From assembly GCA_010027395.1 (NCBI GenBank), contig RGVD01000166.1, forward strand, positions 1-5,821: DNA of 5,821 bases, in the 5' to 3' direction. The notes below the pieces were generated by a model that made no database searches, was not told the origin of the DNA, and saw only the letters and a program-made list of their open reading frames with translations. Below, one piece after another: positions 1-3,752 of the stretch (position 1 is its first letter; each line of letters starts with the position of its first letter). This DNA comes from Bacteroidota bacterium. Its GTDB lineage: Bacteria > Bacteroidota > Bacteroidia > UKL13-3. A program made the translations under genes and the position numbers.

Positions 1-245
1 CTATTAAAGATATAATTGGAAACTACAAAAAACAAGTTAAAACAATAGATAAATTAGGCGATAAAAAAGCAGTAAGCGATAAAGAAACTGTACAAACTTA
101 TATTGATAGAGAAAAAGAACTACAAGCCGAAAGAGAAGCAGCATTAGCAAAAGTAAATGCAAAAAAGATTAAAGTAGTGGAAGAATTAAAAGATAAACCA
201 ACAGATGAATTAGCGAAAAAAATGAAAGATGAGTTTAAACTATGA
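1..245 (+). CDS. 3' end of a Lys/Glu-rich coiled-coil protein, function unknown
   Basis: This reading frame is open from the left edge (first full codon at base 3) and stops at TGA 243-245, giving the last 80 residues of a gene whose start lies outside the window. The visible part is strongly charged and helical: Lys and Glu/Asp alternate with Leu, Ile, Val and Ala in a coiled-coil style (for example IDREKELQAEREAALAKV), and it ends in a short segment PTDELAKKMKDEFKL. No cysteines, signal or membrane segment are visible in this part. Its stop codon overlaps the start of the next gene by 4 bases (ATGA 242-245), so the two are probably translationally coupled. Because the next gene looks like an envelope protein, this one could be an inner-membrane spanin-type or other lysis partner with its membrane anchor upstream, but that is inference. 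Codon use and AT-richness match the neighbours. Confidence 0.85.
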   Translation, partial: IKDIIGNYKKQVKTIDKLGDKKAVSDKETVQTYIDREKELQAEREAALAKVNAKKIKVVEELKDKPTDELAKKMKDEFKL

Positions 246-670
246 GAACATTATGCTTAACGATATTTTTCTTATTTTCTTGTACCTCATATGCCCAAGT
301 TGCGGTAGAAAAAGGTCAGCCAGCTCCAGAAGCAGGTATCTTTCTCACAAAGGAACAAGCGGCAAAAGTAATTGCAGAAAAACAAGCCGCAGAACAAATT
401 TGCAAAATAAACCAAGACTCAGCACTAGAGCGATTAAAAGCAAAATGTGAATATGAAAAAGGTTTATTAAATAATGAACTCTCTTATGAAAAAAGTAAGT
501 TTACTGAGATAAGTAAACTTAGAGATGTTCAAGACGAGAAGCTATACGATAGAATTAGCGATAGTGGTGACAATCTTTACTGGTTTGCTGGTGGAATCGT
601 TGCTGGTGCCGCAACAGCCGCAGCTGTTTCCATAAGTATAGTTTTAGTTATTAATCAGGTAAATCCATGA
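242..670 (+). CDS. Envelope protein with N-terminal signal and C-terminal membrane segment; candidate unimolecular spanin
   Basis: A 142-aa protein. Residues 1-18 form a signal peptide (MRTLCLTIFFLFSCTSYA). L-F-S-C at 11-14 is close to a lipobox, which would make Cys14 the lipidated residue; S-Y-A before Gln19 also fits ordinary signal peptidase I. Residues 20-36 contain KGQPAPEAG, a motif I recall from small phage envelope proteins but cannot verify here. Residues 37-108 are charged and helical, with Cys54 and Cys69. Residues 112-137 (LYWFAGGIVAGAATAAAVSI onward) are a Gly/Ala-rich membrane segment, followed by a five-residue end. An outer-membrane lipid anchor plus a C-terminal inner-membrane anchor is the layout of u-spanins such as phage T1 gp11, which fuse inner and outer membranes in the last step of Gram-negative lysis. 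If signal peptidase I is used instead, it is a secreted, membrane-anchored protein of unknown role. The start overlaps the upstream stop by 4 bases; the ribosome site is weak. The gene is certain, the function only plausible. Confidence 0.9.
   Translation: MRTLCLTIFFLFSCTSYAQVAVEKGQPAPEAGIFLTKEQAAKVIAEKQAAEQICKINQDSALERLKAKCEYEKGLLNNELSYEKSKFTEISKLRDVQDEKLYDRISDSGDNLYWFAGGIVAGAATAAAVSISIVLVINQVNP
496..521 (+). repeat. Perfect 10-bp inverted repeat (hairpin) inside the spanin-like gene
   Basis: TAAGTTTACT (496-505) and AGTAAACTTA (512-521) are exact reverse complements around a 6-base loop, GAGATA. It lies within codons 85-94 of the 142-aa gene. No T-run follows, so it is not a typical intrinsic terminator. 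In RNA it could be a processing or translation-modulating hairpin, or it could be chance in AT-rich DNA. Confidence 0.6.
656..660 (+). promoter_or_regulatory. Ribosome binding site for the zinc-cluster gene
   Basis: CAGGT with AGG at 657-659 stands 7 bases before ATG 667, inside the end of the preceding gene. It supports that start together with the 4-base ATGA overlap (667-670). Confidence 0.5.
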
Positions 671-1065
671 CAGATTGGGATAAAATAGCAGCAATAGAAA
701 AAGCCGTAAAAGAAAAATACGGAGATAATGCAATTCATAATCCAAAAGCAAATTGGAATGAAGAAAAAGAAAAAGAATATATAGAACAAGTAAAAGAGTA
801 TGCTGAAATTGTTAAAAACAAAACAGAAACCCAAGAAACAATAGAAGAAAACGGGTTTTTAATAAAGAAAAAACTATTTACTACGAAAACCAGCAGGGTT
901 TGTCCTGTGAAAGATTGTAAACGTTATTCTTTTAGTTTAAAAGATGATGTTTATATGAACAAATTTGATTGTTGTTATGAATGTTTTATAAAATTTGTTG
1001 AAGGGCGAGAAGAACTTTGGCAAGAAAGAAAGAAGGTGATGTTAAATGGTAGTTTCAAAACTTGA
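667..1065 (+). CDS. Small cysteine-cluster (probable zinc-binding) protein, function unknown
   Basis: A 132-aa soluble protein with no signal or membrane segment. Residues 1-60 are charged and mostly helical, opening with MTDWDKIAAIEKAVKEKYGD. Residues 62-70 (NGFLIKKKL) lead into a cysteine cluster: Cys79-x4-Cys84, then Cys102, Cys103 and Cys106 (CPVKDC ... DCCYEC), with Tyr/Phe-rich sequence between. Two cysteine pairs separated by about 17 residues are the layout of a zinc ribbon or knuckle, so one structural zinc is likely. The end is basic and hydrophobic (FVEGREELWQERKKV). I have an impression of similar proteins beside packaging genes of uncultured T4-like phages, but know no function for them; single-strand or duplex nucleic-acid binding, or protein contact, are guesses. 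It overlaps the upstream gene by 4 bases and the next by 20, so it belongs to the same operon. Confidence 0.88.
   Translation: MTDWDKIAAIEKAVKEKYGDNAIHNPKANWNEEKEKEYIEQVKEYAEIVKNKTETQETIEENGFLIKKKLFTTKTSRVCPVKDCKRYSFSLKDDVYMNKFDCCYECFIKFVEGREELWQERKKVMLNGSFKT
1033..1040 (+). promoter_or_regulatory. Shine-Dalgarno site for the histone-like gene
   Basis: AAGGTGAT is complementary to the 16S rRNA tail, and its GG ends 9 bases before ATG 1046. It sits inside the end of the zinc-cluster gene and supports ATG 1046 as the start despite the 20-base overlap of the two genes. Confidence 0.65.
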
Positions 1066-1240
1066 AGAAGTATTAAAAGTATTAGAAAGCTGTAAGGCTG
1101 ATGCAGCAAAAGTTGAAAAAGGTAATCGTTCAGCAGCAACTCGTCTACGTAAAGACGCAGCTGCTGTTGCGAAATTACTCAAAGAACTTCGCGTAGCTGC
1201 TCTTGATACAGTAAAAGAAGCCAAAACAAAAGAAGGCTGA
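1046..1240 (+). CDS. Histone H1-like (Hc1-type) DNA-binding protein
   Basis: A 64-aa, Lys/Arg/Ala-rich helical protein. The core VEKGNRSAATRLRKDAAAV (residues 23-41) followed by KLLKELR (43-49) matches what I know of the Hc1 family (chlamydial histone H1-like protein and short bacterial relatives), whose signature is a helix, then E-K-G-N-x-x-A-x-x-R-x-R-K, then K-x-x-K-E-x-R. Such proteins bind DNA without strong sequence preference and compact it. This copy keeps the conserved N-terminal domain and lacks the long Lys/Ala/Pro repeat tail of chlamydial Hc1, like the short versions in other bacteria. It ends with tandem stops (TGA 1238-1240, TAA 1241-1243). The good ribosome site at 1033-1040 argues it is really made. 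In a phage it could coat newly replicated or packaged DNA or act on the host nucleoid; neither is shown here. The coding stretch is visibly richer in G+C than its neighbours, in part because of its Ala and Arg codons. Confidence 0.8.
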   Translation: MVVSKLEEVLKVLESCKADAAKVEKGNRSAATRLRKDAAAVAKLLKELRVAALDTVKEAKTKEG

Positions 1241-1250
1241 TAAAACCACA

Positions 1251-1255
1251 AGGAG
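1251..1255 (+). promoter_or_regulatory. Strong ribosome binding site for the 176-aa gene
   Basis: AGGAG lies 9 bases before ATG 1265 in the only sizeable intergenic gap of the window (1241-1264). It is the best Shine-Dalgarno match here and suggests high, independent translation of the 176-aa protein. Confidence 0.75.
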
Positions 1256-1264
1256 ACGGTATAA

Positions 1265-1795
1265 ATGGCTGAATTAATGGATGTAATAAAGGGAATTTCG
1301 CAAGTAATGGCGAATACATATGACGGTGCCCGTGATGAAAAGGGTGAACCAATCAAAGCAGGCTTGCGTCGTGAAAGTGTTCCCGCATTCACAAGCTGTG
1401 ATTGCCGTCTCCTTGATGGATTTAGAGCAAGAGTAACACATCATGCATCAAAAGATGGTTCGTTCCCTTGCTTAATTGTTTCATATCAAAGTGAAATTAA
1501 ACTAGAAGAAGCACATAAACCAGGTCTTGCCGATGATGTTGAAGAACATATTGCGGAAGCCCTCAAATATCTTAAAAAAGAATTTAAGAAAGTTACTGGC
1601 AAAGAATTAACTGTTGAAAAATATCAAGATGTAAAAATGAATGTTGAAGAAATATCAAAAATTCGTACACAAGTTACAGCACAATGTCATTACAAAATAA
1701 AAAATGTTGATATGCCAAAATTAGAAGACAAAAAAGACGTTGAACGTGCCGAACAACTACAAAAATGGTTAGCTTTAGGTGGGCTTAAGAAATGA
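1265..1795 (+). CDS. Conserved-looking phage protein of unknown function (176 aa, alpha/beta)
   Basis: I cannot assign a function. Visible layout: an N-terminal helix (MAELMDVIKGISQVMANTYD), a short Gly/Arg loop with LRRE (residues 34-37), a strand-rich block 41-80 containing LLDGFRARV and CLIVSYQSEIKL, a long amphipathic helix 88-110 (residues ADDVEEHIAEALKYLKKEF and on), a second strand block 115-146 ending QVTAQCHYKI, and a charged helical tail with KKWL-like character (QLQKWLALGGLKK). Cys45, Cys47, Cys69 and Cys141 are too scattered for an obvious metal site. There is no signal or membrane segment. The strong ribosome site (AGGAG 1251-1255) suggests a structural or otherwise abundant protein. 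It sits two genes before TerL, where a terminase small subunit or head/neck completion factor could be, but no diagnostic motif supports either. Its stop overlaps the start of the EF-hand gene by 4 bases (ATGA 1792-1795). Confidence 0.9.
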   Translation: MAELMDVIKGISQVMANTYDGARDEKGEPIKAGLRRESVPAFTSCDCRLLDGFRARVTHHASKDGSFPCLIVSYQSEIKLEEAHKPGLADDVEEHIAEALKYLKKEFKKVTGKELTVEKYQDVKMNVEEISKIRTQVTAQCHYKIKNVDMPKLEDKKDVERAEQLQKWLALGGLKK

Positions 1796-2145
1796 AAATA
1801 ACTAAATCTCGTTTATTGCAAATAATCAAAGAAGAAGTTGAACTTCATGAAAAGAAAATAGAAGAAAATACTTTTGAATTAGATGAAGAAACAGTTAGTC
1901 TAATGAAGCAATTAGGTAAGAAAACCGATAATAATAAACAAGATCTAAACGCAGTTGATGATGGTGATGCATTTGATAATCAAGATGTAAATGGCGATGG
2001 ACAACTTGATAAAAAAGAAATGGAACGAGCATTAAATGATGCTATTAAAGTGACAGTCGGAAGAAAAAAAGCTCCGGTAGCAAAAGAAGACAGACTGTTT
2101 ACTAAAGAAAAACCACATCATATTGTTGAACCAAACATAAAATGA
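1792..2145 (+). CDS. EF-hand calcium-binding protein with a possible capsid-targeting N-terminus
   Basis: A 117-aa acidic protein. Residues 65-76, DVNGDGQLDKKE, form a textbook EF-hand loop (ligands at loop positions 1, 3, 5, 7, 9, 12: Asp, Asn, Asp, Gln backbone, Asp, Glu; Gly at 6), followed by a helix MERALNDAIKV. The preceding acidic segment DDGDAFDNQ (57-64) is not a clear second loop, so a single Ca2+ site is expected, possibly completed by dimerisation. The N-terminus MKITKSRLLQIIKEE is a basic amphipathic helix; I-K-E (12-14) and L-H-E (18-20) fit the (I/L)-x-E cleavage rule of the T4 prohead protease gp21, as in the MKTYQEFIAE leader of T4 internal proteins. Being packaged in the capsid is therefore possible but unproven. 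A Lys-rich end (RKKAPVAKED) follows the EF hand. It lies between the 176-aa gene (4-base overlap) and terL (3-base gap). A terminase small subunit role cannot be excluded from position alone, though no DNA-binding motif is seen. Confidence 0.88.
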   Translation: MKITKSRLLQIIKEEVELHEKKIEENTFELDEETVSLMKQLGKKTDNNKQDLNAVDDGDAFDNQDVNGDGQLDKKEMERALNDAIKVTVGRKKAPVAKEDRLFTKEKPHHIVEPNIK

Positions 2146-2148
2146 TAT

Positions 2149-3747
2149 ATGAGTTATGGTCTTACAAAAGAACAAGTCAAAGATGAAATAAAGAAGTGTG
2201 GGAGAGATCCTTCATACTTCATCATGAACTATTGTAAGATAGCTCATCCAGAAAAAGGCTTAATTCCATTTTCTCTTTATGGCTATCAACAACAGACCAT
2301 AAAAGATTTTGAAGATTATAGATTTAATATAGTTCTTAAAGCCCGCCAGCTTGGTTTGTCAACCGCTGTTGCGGGTTATATTGCTTGGATGCTTCTTTTC
2401 CGTCGTCAAAAGAGTGTTCTTGTTGTTGCAACCAAACTTGATGTTGCGGCTAACTTGGTTAAAAAAGTTAAAAAGATGATTAAGAACGTACCAGATTGGC
2501 TTCGTATTGCCGAAATCGGTATAGACAATAGAAACAGCTTTGAATTAAATAACGGTTCATGGATCAAGGCATCTTCAACAAGTGAAAGTGCCGGTCGTTC
2601 AGAAGCTCTTAGTTTACTTGTAATTGACGAAGCTGCATTCGTCGACGGCATGGAAGAACTTTGGAAGAGTATCTTCCCTACACTATCAGCTGGCGGCAGA
2701 TGTGTTGCTATTTCAACACCAAATGGTGTTGGCAATTGGTTCCATGAAACATTTATAAATGCAGAAAACAATTCAAACGACTTTCATGCCATAAAATTAA
2801 ATTGGGATGCACACCCAGATCGTGATCGTGATTGGTTTGAAGCTGCAACTCGCAATATGAATAGGCGAGATATAGCGCAAGAATATGAATGCTCATTTAA
2901 CGCATCCGGTGAAGGCGTAATAAGTTCTCAAGATCTTGAAGAAATAAGAGCAAATGTATTGGAACCAAAATATAGAACGGGATTTGATCGTAATTATTGG
3001 ATTTGGGAAGAAGCAAAACCAGAATTTACATATTTAATGGTTGCTGACGTTGCCCGTGGCGATGGAAAAGACTTTTCAGGATTTCATGTTATAAAATTAG
3101 AAACAATGGAACAAGTTGCAGAATATCAAGGTAAACTTGCACCAGATATATATGCCGATATGCTTTTACAAACTGGAAAAGAATATAATAAAGCATTGTT
3201 AGTTGTAGAAAATAATAATATTGGCTATAATGTTCTTGAAAAATTAATAGAAAGAAAATATCCAAATCTTTATTATTCAATTAAATCAACACACGAATTC
3301 ATAGAACAAGTTCAAGCCGAAAGTATGACCAACAGTGTACCCGGATTTACAACAACTCTAAAAACAAGACCTCTTATTGTTGCAAAACTTGAAGAATTTA
3401 TTAGAAATAAAATAATTAAGATATATTCAAATCGTTTAGCAGAAGAATTATCAACATTTATCTGGAATAATGGCAGACCAGAAGCCATGAGAGGACGAAA
3501 CGACGATTTAACTATGTCCATGGCTATTGCTTGTTGGGTTAGAGATACTGCATTAACAATTTCTCAGCGAGATAGCGAGTATACAAAAGCAATGTTTGGT
3601 GCTATAACTATGGCGAACACAAGAGTACAAACAAAAATACCAGGTCAAATTGGATATAACTCAAATTATTCTTTAGAAAATAAAAAAGTAAATATAAAAG
3701 AATTACAAGAATATTACAAAATGTACGACTGGCTTTATAAGGGATAA
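2149..3747 (+). CDS. Terminase large subunit, T4 gp17-like packaging ATPase/nuclease
   Basis: A complete 532-aa motor protein that pumps DNA through the portal into the prohead and cuts it. ATPase domain, about 1-280: an adenine/Q-type motif around YGYQQQT (44-50), a deviant Walker A ARQLGLST (65-72, T4 gp17 style SRQLGKTT), Walker B LLVIDE (156-161) with Asp160 and probable catalytic Glu161, and coupling motif STPNG (189-193). RNase H-fold nuclease domain, about 290-470: Asp300 in MVADVARGDG, Glu354 in LVVENNN and Asp452/453 in GRNDDLTMS, matching the acidic triad D401, E458, D542 of T4 gp17. It is shorter than T4 gp17 (610 aa), mainly through a shorter N-terminus and tail; no key residue is missing and there is no intein or intron. 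The start ATG has no good ribosome site and is 3 bases after the previous stop, so translation is probably coupled. G+C falls from about 37-52% in the ATPase half to about 20-33% after base 3090. Confidence 0.97.
   Translation: MSYGLTKEQVKDEIKKCGRDPSYFIMNYCKIAHPEKGLIPFSLYGYQQQTIKDFEDYRFNIVLKARQLGLSTAVAGYIAWMLLFRRQKSVLVVATKLDVAANLVKKVKKMIKNVPDWLRIAEIGIDNRNSFELNNGSWIKASSTSESAGRSEALSLLVIDEAAFVDGMEELWKSIFPTLSAGGRCVAISTPNGVGNWFHETFINAENNSNDFHAIKLNWDAHPDRDRDWFEAATRNMNRRDIAQEYECSFNASGEGVISSQDLEEIRANVLEPKYRTGFDRNYWIWEEAKPEFTYLMVADVARGDGKDFSGFHVIKLETMEQVAEYQGKLAPDIYADMLLQTGKEYNKALLVVENNNIGYNVLEKLIERKYPNLYYSIKSTHEFIEQVQAESMTNSVPGFTTTLKTRPLIVAKLEEFIRNKIIKIYSNRLAEELSTFIWNNGRPEAMRGRNDDLTMSMAIACWVRDTALTISQRDSEYTKAMFGAITMANTRVQTKIPGQIGYNSNYSLENKKVNIKELQEYYKMYDWLYKG
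3739..3744 (+). promoter_or_regulatory. Ribosome binding site for the portal gene
   Basis: AAGGGA, inside the last codons of terL, stands 8 bases before ATG 3753. It fixes the portal start and makes it the next cistron of the same transcript. Confidence 0.65.
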
Positions 3748-3752
3748 AATAA

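Noticed and set aside
229..450. Overlapping + frame (73 aa) with a hydrophobic start, considered as an Rz1-like gene nested in a spanin gene
   Set aside because: The hydrophobic stretch is the out-of-frame reading of the signal-peptide codons, there is no proper lipobox, and the rest is Ser/Arg/Lys-rich shadow sequence; the frame at 242-670 explains the region.
1157..1200. GCAGCTGC palindrome and a weak GCAGCT/AGCTGC inverted repeat, considered as an operator
   Set aside because: Only 6-8 bp and produced by Ala codons (GCA, GCT) of the histone-like gene.
1260..1267. TATAAATG resembling the T4 late promoter TATAAATA
   Set aside because: It overlaps the start codon of the 176-aa gene and lies downstream of its ribosome site, so a transcript starting there would lack the leader; AT-rich DNA makes such matches common.
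1042..1392. Minus-strand open frame of 116 aa
   Set aside because: It lies opposite the histone-like gene and the start of the 176-aa gene, both with good ribosome sites, and its Ser/Ala/Arg composition is the antisense of their codons.
2406..2771. Minus-strand open frame of 121 aa
   Set aside because: Antisense shadow of the TerL ATPase domain, whose motifs are unmistakable.
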